Shown here piece by piece: positions 1 to 6,848 of a stretch of 64,000 bases of DNA; position 1 is the stretch's first letter; every line of letters begins with the position of its first letter. A program made the translations under genes and the position numbers. Origin of the DNA: an uncultured Muribaculaceae bacterium (GTDB lineage: Bacteria > Bacteroidota > Bacteroidia > Bacteroidales > Muribaculaceae); the NCBI GenBank assembly GCA_944321875.1, contig CALUMX010000009.1, positions 35,608-99,607 of the forward strand, in the 5' to 3' direction. The notes under the pieces were generated by a model. That model worked only from the letters and a program-made list of their open reading frames with translations. It was not told the origin of the DNA and ran no database searches.

Positions 1-484
1 GGCAGTGCCGCAGAAAGTAAGGAATGCGCCCCCGGTGAGCGTGATGGGAGTGAACGTGTTCCGTCAGGAGGCGGATGGCCGCTGGCTGGTCGGTTCGTTC
101 AGCGGGCTTTATCGCTGGAACAGGCAAGACGGAGTGTCGACCGACTATTTTACGGGAGAACGGGCTGTCGAAGAGAGTGGTCCGCCCTTCGGGAAGAGAG
201 CGGTCAGTGGATATAGCGGTGATTTCGGCCGTCCGATAGTTGTGGAATATACGACGGGAACCGACGGATTGCCGCAGCCGGAGTGGCTGTCGGAGTTGCC
301 GATGTCGCTTTGGAATGTGGCACAGGAAGTACACACGGGGCGTATCTATACGTTCCTGGGAAGCATCGGCACGCTGTTGTTTATCTTCTTTGCCGGCGGA
401 GCTGTTCTGTGGTGCATCATCACCGGCTACCGCATCCGGAGCCGGAAAAAGCGACAGAACCCTGTTGAAAACAAAAAACCGTAG
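1..484 (+). CDS. PepSY-associated transmembrane protein, C-terminal part (cut by window start)
   Basis: The reading frame is open from the window edge, so the N-terminus lies outside; the GTG at 5 is probably not the true start. The visible 160 residues hold a periplasmic part (W-L-V-G-S-F-S-G-L-Y-R-W) and, near the end, a membrane helix (about residues 118-142) preceded by an E-V-H-T-G-R-I-Y motif and followed by a basic tail. This pattern is that of PepSY-associated TM proteins, inner-membrane proteins often linked to iron or siderophore reduction. Only the family assignment is supported; the substrate is unknown. A perfect palindromic terminator begins inside the last codons. Confidence 0.65.
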   Translation, partial: AVPQKVRNAPPVSVMGVNVFRQEADGRWLVGSFSGLYRWNRQDGVSTDYFTGERAVEESGPPFGKRAVSGYSGDFGRPIVVEYTTGTDGLPQPEWLSELPMSLWNVAQEVHTGRIYTFLGSIGTLLFIFFAGGAVLWCIITGYRIRSRKKRQNPVENKKP

Positions 485-506
485 CACGCGTGCTACGGTT
501 TTTTGT
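471..506. terminator. Perfect 18-bp palindromic bidirectional terminator
   Basis: The two 18-base arms meet at 488/489 and are exactly complementary, with an A-run on the left and a T-run on the right. It overlaps the stop codon of the PepSY gene and can serve both that gene and the convergent MATE gene. Confidence 0.85.
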
Positions 507-603
507 CTTACTCCTAATATTTCCCAACAGAAGAGTAATCTATAAAATATAATAGTGAATGGTTATTTTCTGCTAAATTATACTTTATTCTGATATTAGC
601 CAA

Positions 604-632
604 ATATTTGTGCCTGTTTTAGGCACAAATAT
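604..632 (-). terminator. Hairpin downstream of the MATE gene
   Basis: A perfect 12-bp stem (604-615 with 621-632) around a 5-base loop lies 58 bases beyond the minus-strand MATE stop codon. It lacks a long T-run, so it may act with the palindrome at 471-506. Confidence 0.55.
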
Positions 633-690
633 AAACGATATAAGTGCAATAAGCTGATAATTAGTAATGTAATTTTGCCAAATATAAGTA

Positions 691-2007
691 CTAATCAAAG
701 CGCTTCCACGCTTCTTTTCGCAGCATCCGGCGGTATATGAGGAGCTGAATGATGCCTCTGATGGCCAGATAGGTGATGAATGCGAGCCACAGTCGGTTGT
801 TGGGGTCGGGAATGATTTGATGGACACCGAAGTAGAGGACAAAGAAAGAGGCGGAGGCAAGAAACACGGTGGTGAGCATCTGGCGGGAGGCTGTCATGCC
901 GATGAAGATGCCGTCCCAGATGAAGGCGGCCATGCCTGCGACGGGTACGGCTGCCGACCACAGCCGGTAATGGGAGGCATGGTGCAATACGTCGGCATCG
1001 TCGGTAATAAGACCCATCACCTGGTTTCCGGCAAGTCCGTAGAGCAGGGTGAAAGCAAGCATCACGCCGCTACCCGACAGGAAAAGCGCCTTGACGGTGT
1101 CGATCAGCCCCTTGCGGTTGCCCGCTCCGACGTGTTTCCCGGCGATGGCTTCTCCCGCATAGGCGAAACCGTCCATGAAGTAGGAGTAGAGCGTAAACAT
1201 CTGCATGATGACGGCGTTGACGGCGAGCGTAGTCTTGCCGCTTCTTGCTCCCGCGGCCGTGAAGAAGAGCATGACGAGCATCATGCAGAGACTGCGCAGG
1301 AAGATGTCGGAATTGACGCTGAAAAACTTGCGCATATCGCGCAGGATGCCGTCCAGGTGAAAGGGAAGCGGAATGGAATACCGCCGCATGATGCGCAGGC
1401 AGAACGCGATATTAAGCAGAAATCCGGTCCATTGTGCGATGAGTGTGCCTGTGGGGATGCCGAGAAAGCGCATGTCGAGCAGAAACACGCAGGCAAGGCT
1501 GGCAACGATGTTGACAATGTTGACCGTGATGGACACAATCATGGGGTAGGTGGAGTTCTGCATGCCGATACACCAGCCCGAGAGGCTCATCGTGCCCAGC
1601 ATGGCGGGCGCGCCCCAGACGCAGATGAAGAAATAGCTGCGAGCCAGTTCCGTCACTTCGGCATCGGGCGCGATGGCCGTGAGCAACACCCATTGCAAGG
1701 GTTGCTGCAGCAGGATGATGGCGGTGCCGATGGCAAGGGCGAGTGCTGAGGCCCGGTAGAGCAGCCGTGCCGCTTCCTCGCGGTTGCCGGCGCCGAAGGC
1801 TTGTGCGGTCATGCCGCTGGTGCCCATGCGCAGGAATCCGAGATTCCAGTAGGTGAGATTGAACATCATGGCTCCCACTGCCACGGCTCCGATGAAGGCA
1901 GTAGCACCGAGGTGACCTGCAATGGCAAGGTCCAGGAGGCCGAGCAGCGGCACGGCGATGTTGGAAATGATGGCGGGAACGGCTATTTTCAGGATGTCCT
2001 TATACAT
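691..2007 (-). CDS. MATE family efflux transporter (DinF-like)
   Basis: 438 residues with about 12 hydrophobic segments in two homologous halves, the usual length and layout of MATE Na+/H+-coupled exporters. The N-terminus (I-A-V-P-A-I-I-S-N-I-A-V-P-L-L-G-L-L-D) and the G-H-L-G motif followed by a conserved W-N-L-G-F-L-R-M-G-T-S-G stretch are typical of the DinF subgroup rather than NorM. It sits in the inner membrane and probably expels drugs or metabolites; the substrate cannot be read from sequence. The start is the ATG at 2007, just downstream of the tRNA-Glu terminator. It is a single-gene unit. Confidence 0.88.
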   Translation of the reverse strand: MYKDILKIAVPAIISNIAVPLLGLLDLAIAGHLGATAFIGAVAVGAMMFNLTYWNLGFLRMGTSGMTAQAFGAGNREEAARLLYRASALALAIGTAIILLQQPLQWVLLTAIAPDAEVTELARSYFFICVWGAPAMLGTMSLSGWCIGMQNSTYPMIVSITVNIVNIVASLACVFLLDMRFLGIPTGTLIAQWTGFLLNIAFCLRIMRRYSIPLPFHLDGILRDMRKFFSVNSDIFLRSLCMMLVMLFFTAAGARSGKTTLAVNAVIMQMFTLYSYFMDGFAYAGEAIAGKHVGAGNRKGLIDTVKALFLSGSGVMLAFTLLYGLAGNQVMGLITDDADVLHHASHYRLWSAAVPVAGMAAFIWDGIFIGMTASRQMLTTVFLASASFFVLYFGVHQIIPDPNNRLWLAFITYLAIRGIIQLLIYRRMLRKEAWKRFD

Positions 2008-2036
2008 GGAAATGCTATTTAAGGAGGGATAAAACG

Positions 2037-2070
2037 AAAAAAGCTGATGTAATTTGCATTACATCAGCTT
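2037..2070 (-). terminator. Terminator of the tRNA-Glu/rpsT unit
   Basis: A 13-bp stem (2041-2053 with 2058-2070) is followed on the minus strand by a run of T. It lies four bases past the 3' end of tRNA-Glu at 2074, before the MATE gene. Confidence 0.8.
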
Positions 2071-2073
2071 TAG

Positions 2074-2145
2074 TAGCCCATAGGAGAATCGAACTCCTCT
2101 TTCAAGAATGAAAATCTTGCGTCCTAACCGATAGACGAATGGGCC
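2074..2145 (-). tRNA. tRNA-Glu (anticodon TTC), copy 1
   Basis: The minus strand folds into a 72-nt cloverleaf. The acceptor arm is GGCCCAT with ATGGGCT (one G-T pair), then discriminator A. The anticodon stem is CAAGA/TCTTG with loop TTTTCAT, giving anticodon TTC. The T-arm carries GTTCGATTC. CCA is not encoded. It is identical to the copy at 2451-2522 and follows rpsT by 22 bases in the same direction. Confidence 0.95.
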
Positions 2146-2167
2146 ATTGAAATCGAGTCAGACTCGA

Positions 2168-2428
2168 TTATGCTGCTTGAATTTTATTCAAGTGTTTAGC
2201 AAGCTTGCTCTTCAAGTTAGCAGCCTTGTTCTTAGAGATGACACTCTTACCAGCAAGACGGTCCAACATAGAGCTAACCTTGTTGTAAGCTTCAGTAGCT
2301 TCAGCCTTGTCAGTCATAGCACGGAGACGACGAACAGCGTTACGTGCAGTCTTTGCATAATAACGGTTGCGAAGACGACGGCTTTCCGTTTGACGGATGC
2401 GTTTGATAGATGATTTATGATTTGCCAT
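2168..2428 (-). CDS. rpsT: 30S ribosomal protein S20
   Basis: 86 residues, the normal size for S20, which binds the 5' domain of 16S rRNA early in 30S assembly. The N-terminus [20 protein letters not shown] is the family hallmark, and the protein is very basic throughout. It lies between two identical tRNA-Glu genes, with 22 bases on each side and all on the minus strand, so the three are probably transcribed together from the promoter at 2556-2586 and cut apart by tRNA-processing enzymes. The ATG at 2428 is the only sensible start. Confidence 0.97.
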   Translation of the reverse strand: MANHKSSIKRIRQTESRRLRNRYYAKTARNAVRRLRAMTDKAEATEAYNKVSSMLDRLAGKSVISKNKAANLKSKLAKHLNKIQAA

Positions 2429-2450
2429 TATAAATAAATCTTTAAATTAG

Positions 2451-2522
2451 TAGCCCATAGGAGAATCGAACTCCTCTTTCAAGAATGAAAATCTTGCGTC
2501 CTAACCGATAGACGAATGGGCC
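2451..2522 (-). tRNA. tRNA-Glu (anticodon TTC), copy 2
   Basis: Base-for-base identical to the tRNA at 2074-2145, with the same cloverleaf and anticodon TTC, no encoded CCA. It is the first gene of the tRNA-rpsT-tRNA unit and lies about 25 bases downstream of the expected transcription start. Confidence 0.95.
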
Positions 2523-2555
2523 AGCGTTTAGTTACTTCGTTTATCAAAGCGAGTG

Positions 2556-2586
2556 CAAAGTTATGTGATAAATTTGAACCCTGCAA
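2556..2586 (-). promoter_or_regulatory. Promoter of the tRNA-Glu/rpsT unit
   Basis: On the minus strand a TTG (2584-2586), a 20-base spacer and TAACTTTG (2556-2563) match the Bacteroidota -33/-7 consensus. Confidence 0.7.
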
Positions 2587-3030
2587 GTGTTTCTGAAAAT
2601 AATTGCCTAATTTAAATGTTATTAACATTTTTCGTTTCTTTGTTTCCGGCTCTATCATAGTGCTTTACAGGAGGATTGGCAGACGATTGGAGGCTGTCTC
2701 TGTTTTTGGGGTATCCGTGTGGCTTTCGGTTGCTTTCGGTGCTTGTGGCTGGCTGTTTTCCCTTCAGGAGGCAGTAACGGCATCGGTTTGCTGATTTCTC
2801 TATTTTTATAGATAAATCTATTGTTTTTTAGTAGAATATTTCTTAATTTTACAAACGTCTAATATCATATATTCGAATTGAATATGCGATTAAATGTATT
2901 AGAGGGAACGGTTGGGTGCATTTTCCCAAAGAATGCCTGACTAACAGTTGAACTGCTCTCAAGGAGTTTATCCTTATTTTTCCTATTATTATGAAGTACA
3001 CTTTTTGATTTACCTAAAAACGAACAACGT
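2587..3030. other. Intergenic region with no recognisable gene
   Basis: About 440 bases between the tRNA-Glu promoter and the lipoprotein gene. It contains a short palindrome around 2617-2631 (AATGTTA/TAACATT) and an AT-rich stretch at 2800-2900. A 63-codon open frame at 2603-2794 has no family features and is probably chance. The lipoprotein promoter must lie in the right half, but I see no clear TAnnTTTG box. Confidence 0.5.
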
Positions 3031-3456
3031 ATGAAAAAAACATTTTTGTGGCTGATATTGCCGGTTATGTTGTTCGTTTGCTTTCCCAGCTGCGACAATG
3101 GGCCGGAAGATGGTGCTGTCCCTTTGAAATGGGAGGCGGCTACTGGCATTCAATTTGGTGTGTGGGATGCAAAGGTTGATGTTCCTGCAGAAGGAGCTTC
3201 GTACTCGCTGGTTTGTTCCAATGCGTCGGAAACAGGCATTGGCCTCAGCGAGGTGCGGGTAGACGAACAACTTGTTGATATTGTTGATTACACATTGGCA
3301 GAGGGTGAATGGGGTAAAATCGTATGTGAGGGTAAGAATGTGACTGTCACGATAGCCCCTAACACGACCGATAAGGAGCGCGTTATCAGCGCGATACCCT
3401 CACAGGTTGGTTACTTCTATTATTTGATTTTTACACAGCAGCCTGCCGCAAAGTAG
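3031..3456 (+). CDS. Putative surface lipoprotein, possibly BACON-like domain
   Basis: 141 residues. The N-terminus is a lipoprotein signal peptide ending at Cys21 (C-F-P-S-C), followed by an acidic stretch D-N-G-P-E-D of the kind that sends Bacteroidota lipoproteins to the cell surface. The rest is predicted beta-rich (A-E-G-A-S-Y-S-L-V-C, V-T-V-T-I-A-P-N, I-F-T-Q-Q-P at the end). The terminal F-T-Q-Q-P resembles the end of BACON domains (I-x-Q-x-x), which often occur in surface carbohydrate-binding proteins, but a BACON assignment is an inference. It is a monocistronic unit closed by the terminator at 3503-3552. Confidence 0.6.
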   Translation: MKKTFLWLILPVMLFVCFPSCDNGPEDGAVPLKWEAATGIQFGVWDAKVDVPAEGASYSLVCSNASETGIGLSEVRVDEQLVDIVDYTLAEGEWGKIVCEGKNVTVTIAPNTTDKERVISAIPSQVGYFYYLIFTQQPAAK

Positions 3457-3502
3457 ATTCAAATAAACAAACTGCCCATATTGACTTTGCGGCAGTATAG
3501 GG

Positions 3503-3552
3503 AACTGCACTCCTGAAAGTTGATGAAAACTTTGGGAGTGCAGTTTGCTTTT
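3503..3552 (+). terminator. Terminator of the lipoprotein gene
   Basis: AACTGCACTCC (3503-3513) pairs with GGAGTGCAGTT (3535-3545), extended by an inner stem, and is followed by TGCTTTT. Confidence 0.8.
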
Positions 3553-3750
3553 GGGGTTGGGTGAGTTGGTCGTATGGTTTGGGCAATTGTGTGGAATAAT
3601 GACGGCGCGCTGTATCGTTTTGTAGGGATGTGTTTCAGAGTGCTCGGTGTGAATAAAGTGTTGGGAAATAGGTTGTTATACGCGAATTTGCTTCGGTCTT
3701 TCGGGGAGGCGGACGCACCGGGGGTACGTCCCTACGCTCGGGGAAGACAC

Positions 3751-3820
3751 TGCGGCTCGGCAAAGCCAAACTTGAAAACTTCGTTTTCGTTTGTCTCTGC
3801 GCTCGCCTTGCACTACTTTG
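3751..3820 (+). repeat. Dispersed hairpin repeat, unit 1
   Basis: Starts with the constant TGCGGCTCGGC and ends with TGCGCTCGCCTTGCACTA. The middle forms a stem: CAAAC and GAAAAC on the left pair with GTTTTC and GTTTG on the right. The end box reads TACTTTG, one base short of TAnnTTTG. It is joined to unit 2 by a 12-base linker (GATAAGATAGGC). Related units lie at 25108-25170 and 46541-46694. Confidence 0.8.
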
Positions 3821-3832
3821 GATAAGATAGGC

Positions 3833-3895
3833 TGCGGCTCGGCATAAAAAATCAAGCAAGCTTGTTTTTTCTGCGCTCGCCTTGCACTATCTTTG
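3833..3895 (+). repeat. Dispersed hairpin repeat, unit 2, carrying the recO promoter box
   Basis: Same constant ends as unit 1 but a different stem: AAAAAA-t-CAAGC pairs with GCTTGTTTTTT. It ends in TATCTTTG (3888-3895), an exact -7 element. The recO ATG begins only five bases later, so the repeat appears to supply the promoter of recO. A TTG lies at 3862-3864, a 23-base spacer. Confidence 0.8.
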
Positions 3896-3899
3896 TAAT

Positions 3900-4625
3900 A
3901 TGTATGAAAGGGTGAAAGGTGTGGTGCTCCACACGATAAAGTATAACGATAAGAATGCGGTCGTGAAGGTGTATACCGACACGCATGGCATCATTCCGTT
4001 TCTGCTGCCGCAGGGTAGCGGCAAGGTGGCCCGTATGCGCAGGGCGCTGTTTCAGCCGCTGTCGATTGTGGAGATAGAGACGGATATTGTGCCGCACCGC
4101 GACATTTACCGTATCCTTCAGGTGCATTGCCTGCAGCCTCTCGCCAATCTCCACACTGACCCTGTGAAGAATGCGGTGGCGCTGTTCGTGACGGAGCTGC
4201 TCTCCCACGTTATTGTGGAGCAGGAGGAGAATGCGCCGCTGTTCTCCTATGTGTCGAGTTCGGTGGCTCTTCTCGACCGGATAGAGCGGGGTGTGGCTAA
4301 TTTCCATCTTTGTTTCCTCTATAATCTCGGGTTGTTTATCGGCATTGAGCCGGATGTGGCAACCTATGAGGAGGGGCGTATTTTCGACATGATGAACGGT
4401 GTCTTTATCGACGGATTGCCCTTGCACGGTCACTTCCTGAGCCGGGAGGAGTCGGCGGTGCTCTACCGCTTGTCGCGTATCAACTATGAAAATATGCACC
4501 TTTACCGCTTCAACCGCCAGCAGCGCATGCGTCTGCTTGAACTGATGCTCGACTATTACAGACTGCACAGTTCTGCCATCGGAGAGCTGCGTTCGCCGGC
4601 CATCCTCAGCGCATTGTTTGAATAA
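3900..4625 (+). CDS. recO: DNA repair protein RecO
   Basis: 241 residues, the size of E. coli RecO, which with RecF and RecR loads RecA onto SSB-coated single-stranded DNA. The N-terminal OB-fold is seen as V-K-G-V-V-L-H-T-I-K-Y-N-D-K-N-A-V-V-K-V-Y-T, followed by a helical C-terminal domain. The zinc-binding cysteines of some RecO proteins are absent. I chose the ATG at 3900 because the OB-fold begins at residue 5. The -7 box TATCTTTG ends at 3895, so the message would have almost no leader. The convergent pfkA gene is separated by a shared terminator. Confidence 0.9.
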   Translation: MYERVKGVVLHTIKYNDKNAVVKVYTDTHGIIPFLLPQGSGKVARMRRALFQPLSIVEIETDIVPHRDIYRILQVHCLQPLANLHTDPVKNAVALFVTELLSHVIVEQEENAPLFSYVSSSVALLDRIERGVANFHLCFLYNLGLFIGIEPDVATYEEGRIFDMMNGVFIDGLPLHGHFLSREESAVLYRLSRINYENMHLYRFNRQQRMRLLELMLDYYRLHSSAIGELRSPAILSALFE

Positions 4626-4640
4626 ACTGATTGAGAATAA

Positions 4641-4693
4641 AAAACGGAAGGACCGTGAATGCCACGCCGGGCATCACGGTCCTTCTGTCGTTT
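4641..4693. terminator. Bidirectional terminator between recO and pfkA
   Basis: A long stem with arms 4641-4663 and 4670-4693 (core AAGGACCGTGA / TCACGGTCCTT) has an A-run on the left and a T-rich right side, fitting convergent genes. Confidence 0.8.
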
Positions 4694-4708
4694 ATCGTGG
4701 GTCGGCTC

Positions 4709-5686
4709 TTAGATGGAGAGTCGGCGAAGTGTCTCAAGCAAGTCGCGGTTGATAGGCTTGTCCTTCTTGATAGCCTTGGTGAACGGTACATAGACGATTT
4801 CGTCGTTGGCCACACCAATCATGACGTTGCGCTGGTCTTCGAGCAGGGCGTCGATGGCAGCCGCACCCATGCGTGAAGCGAGGATACGGTCGTGGGCTGT
4901 CGGTGAGCCGCCTCGCTGCAAGTGACCGAGGATGGAAACGCGCACCTCATATTGCGGATATTCCTTCTTTACGCGTTCTGCAAGTGCCATTGCACCACCG
5001 GTAATCGGGCTTTCTGCCACGAGGACGATGGATGAGTTCTTGCTCTTGCGGAAACCGTTGTTGATAAGTTCTTCCAACTGGTCGACCTCTGTGGAGATTT
5101 CCGGGATGATGGCAGCCTCCGCACCGGCGGCGATGGCGCCGTTGAGGGCGAGGAATCCGGCGTCGCGTCCCATTACCTCGATGAAGAACAGACGCTCGTG
5201 GGAAGTGGCTGTGTCACGGATTTTATCGACGCATTCCATGATGGTGTTCAGCGCCGTGTCGTAACCGATAGTCGTATCGGTGCCGTAAAGGTCGTTGTCG
5301 ATGGTGCCGGGGAGGCCAACGATAGGAATGTTGAACTCACTGGCGAAGATGCGGGCACCTGTCAGAGAGCCGTCGCCGCCGATTACGACGAGGGCGTCGA
5401 TGCCTTCCTTCTGCATATTTTCATAGGCCGTCTTTCGTCCTTCCGGAGTCTTGAATTCGGCACAGCGGGCAGTCTTGAGGATGGTACCGCCCATTTGAAC
5501 GATGTTGGATACGTTCTGCGTGCGGAATTCCACAATTTCGCCGGTTACCAGACCACGGTATCCTCTGTAGATACCTTTTACTTTGATGCCGTTGAAGATG
5601 GCCGAACGAGTGACGGCGCGGATGGCAGCATTCATGCCCGGAGCATCACCGCCGGAAGTCAGAATACCAATGCATTTAATTGACAT
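4709..5686 (-). CDS. pfkA: ATP-dependent 6-phosphofructokinase
   Basis: 325 residues, the length of bacterial PfkA, which phosphorylates fructose 6-phosphate in glycolysis. The N-terminal ATP site [19 protein letters not shown] at 103-107, the catalytic PGTIDND at 126-132 (Asp130 as base) and the M-G-R substrate motif are all present. Gly in GGDGS and Gly in PGTIDND point to ATP rather than pyrophosphate as donor. The gene is alone on the minus strand, with a promoter at 5795-5824 and a roughly 100-base leader containing a hairpin. Confidence 0.95.
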   Translation of the reverse strand: MSIKCIGILTSGGDAPGMNAAIRAVTRSAIFNGIKVKGIYRGYRGLVTGEIVEFRTQNVSNIVQMGGTILKTARCAEFKTPEGRKTAYENMQKEGIDALVVIGGDGSLTGARIFASEFNIPIVGLPGTIDNDLYGTDTTIGYDTALNTIMECVDKIRDTATSHERLFFIEVMGRDAGFLALNGAIAAGAEAAIIPEISTEVDQLEELINNGFRKSKNSSIVLVAESPITGGAMALAERVKKEYPQYEVRVSILGHLQRGGSPTAHDRILASRMGAAAIDALLEDQRNVMIGVANDEIVYVPFTKAIKKDKPINRDLLETLRRLSI

Positions 5687-5730
5687 ATCTCAATGTTATT
5701 AAGTTGGCTTATATAACGTATTATTGGAAG

Positions 5731-5774
5731 CTGTTTAAATATTAAACCTGTTACGAATATAATTTAAACGGCTT
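5731..5774 (-). other. Hairpin in the pfkA leader
   Basis: GCTGTTTAAAT on the left pairs with ATTTAAACGGC on the right. It sits in the untranslated leader between the promoter and the ATG; whether it regulates pfkA is unknown. Confidence 0.45.
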
Positions 5775-5794
5775 CTTATAAACATAAGTACACG

Positions 5795-5824
5795 CAAAAA
5801 TACAAATTTTTTTCAAAGTGCCAA
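5795..5824 (-). promoter_or_regulatory. pfkA promoter
   Basis: Minus-strand TTG (5822-5824), 19-base spacer, TATTTTTG (5795-5802). Confidence 0.65.
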
Positions 5825-5841
5825 TTGTCTTGAATTTATTA

Positions 5842-5873
5842 TTTGGGTGGAATTTGCAATATTAATATCTTTG
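5842..5873 (+). promoter_or_regulatory. Promoter of the ABC-2 exporter genes
   Basis: TTTG (5842-5845), 20-base spacer, TATCTTTG (5866-5873): an exact match to the Bacteroidota consensus, 25 bases before the ATP-binding gene. Confidence 0.8.
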
Positions 5874-5897
5874 TAGTATAAACAATGAATAAACAGT

Positions 5898-6824
5898 ATG
5901 TCGAACAATTGTCTTGAAGTACGAAGCATCGTCAAGCGTTTTGCCGGTCATGTGGCGATTGACGGAGTGAGTTTTACTGTTCAACCCGGCCGGATTTTCG
6001 GGTTGCTCGGACCTAACGGAGCCGGAAAAACGACGACTATCCGCATTGTCAACCGCATCCTGATGCCGGATGAGGGCGAGGTGCTTTTGGGTGACCGTCC
6101 GATGACGGATGCCGACCTGGCACGGGTGGGCTATCTGCCGGAGGAGCGAGGCCTCTACAAGAAGATGAAGGTGGGCGAGCAGGCTGTCTATCTGGCACGG
6201 CTGAAGGGCTTGAGCCGTGACGAGGCGGAGAAGCGGTTGCGCCGGTGGTTCGACAAGTTTGAGATTGGCGGCTGGTGGAACCGCAAGGTGGAGGAGCTGT
6301 CGAAGGGTATGCAGCAGAAGGTGCAGTTTATCGCTACCGTACTCCATGAGCCGGAGTTGGTTATCCTCGACGAGCCGTTCTCCGGGTTTGACCCCGTCAA
6401 TGCCGAGTTGCTGAAGAAAGAGGTGCTCGAGCTGAAGGAAAAAGGCTGTACGATTATGTTCTCTTCCCATAACATGAATTCCGTTGAGGAGATTTGCGAC
6501 GACATCGCGTTAATCAACAAGTCGAAGGTGGTGCTTTCGGGCGAGGTTGACGAGGTGCGCGCCCGCTACCGTACGGGATATTATCAGCTGGTGGCTGCCG
6601 CCGACCGGCTGTTGCCGGAGATGCCTGAGCTGTTCCGCATCCGTAAAATGGAGGCGAAAAGGAGCGAGATGTGCTATCTGCTGGAGGCGGAAAACCCTGC
6701 GATGTCCAACTCCGACCTGCTCCGGCACATTGTCGACAAGGTGGAGGTGCGGTCGTTTGCCGAGCAGTTGCCGTCGATGCACGACATCTTTTTGAAAGAA
6801 GTAGGAGGAATAACTGAGGAATAA
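5898..6824 (+). CDS. ABC transporter ATP-binding protein (NatA-like)
   Basis: 308 residues. Walker A GPNGAGKTT (about 39-47), signature L-S-K-G-M-Q-Q, Walker B L-V-I-L-D-E-P-F-S-G-F-D-P and switch histidine in S-S-H-N-M are intact, so it should be an active ATPase. A C-terminal extension of about 90 residues after the nucleotide-binding domain is usual in ABC-2 exporters of the NatA/CcmA/DrrA type. Its partner is the permease at 6849, 24 bases downstream. Substrate unknown; NatAB systems export Na+ but related pairs move lipids or drugs. An earlier ATG at 5885 is out of frame, so 5898 is the start. Confidence 0.9.
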   Translation: MSNNCLEVRSIVKRFAGHVAIDGVSFTVQPGRIFGLLGPNGAGKTTTIRIVNRILMPDEGEVLLGDRPMTDADLARVGYLPEERGLYKKMKVGEQAVYLARLKGLSRDEAEKRLRRWFDKFEIGGWWNRKVEELSKGMQQKVQFIATVLHEPELVILDEPFSGFDPVNAELLKKEVLELKEKGCTIMFSSHNMNSVEEICDDIALINKSKVVLSGEVDEVRARYRTGYYQLVAAADRLLPEMPELFRIRKMEAKRSEMCYLLEAENPAMSNSDLLRHIVDKVEVRSFAEQLPSMHDIFLKEVGGITEE

Positions 6825-6848
6825 TACGATAAAAAAGTCTGTTAATCA

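Noticed and set aside
2603..2794. 63-codon open frame after the tRNA-Glu promoter
   Set aside because: Compositionally odd, no signal or domain, and no promoter in its direction.
3574..3825. 83-codon open frame upstream of recO
   Set aside because: It runs into the hairpin repeat and has no protein features; the DNA is better explained as repeat.
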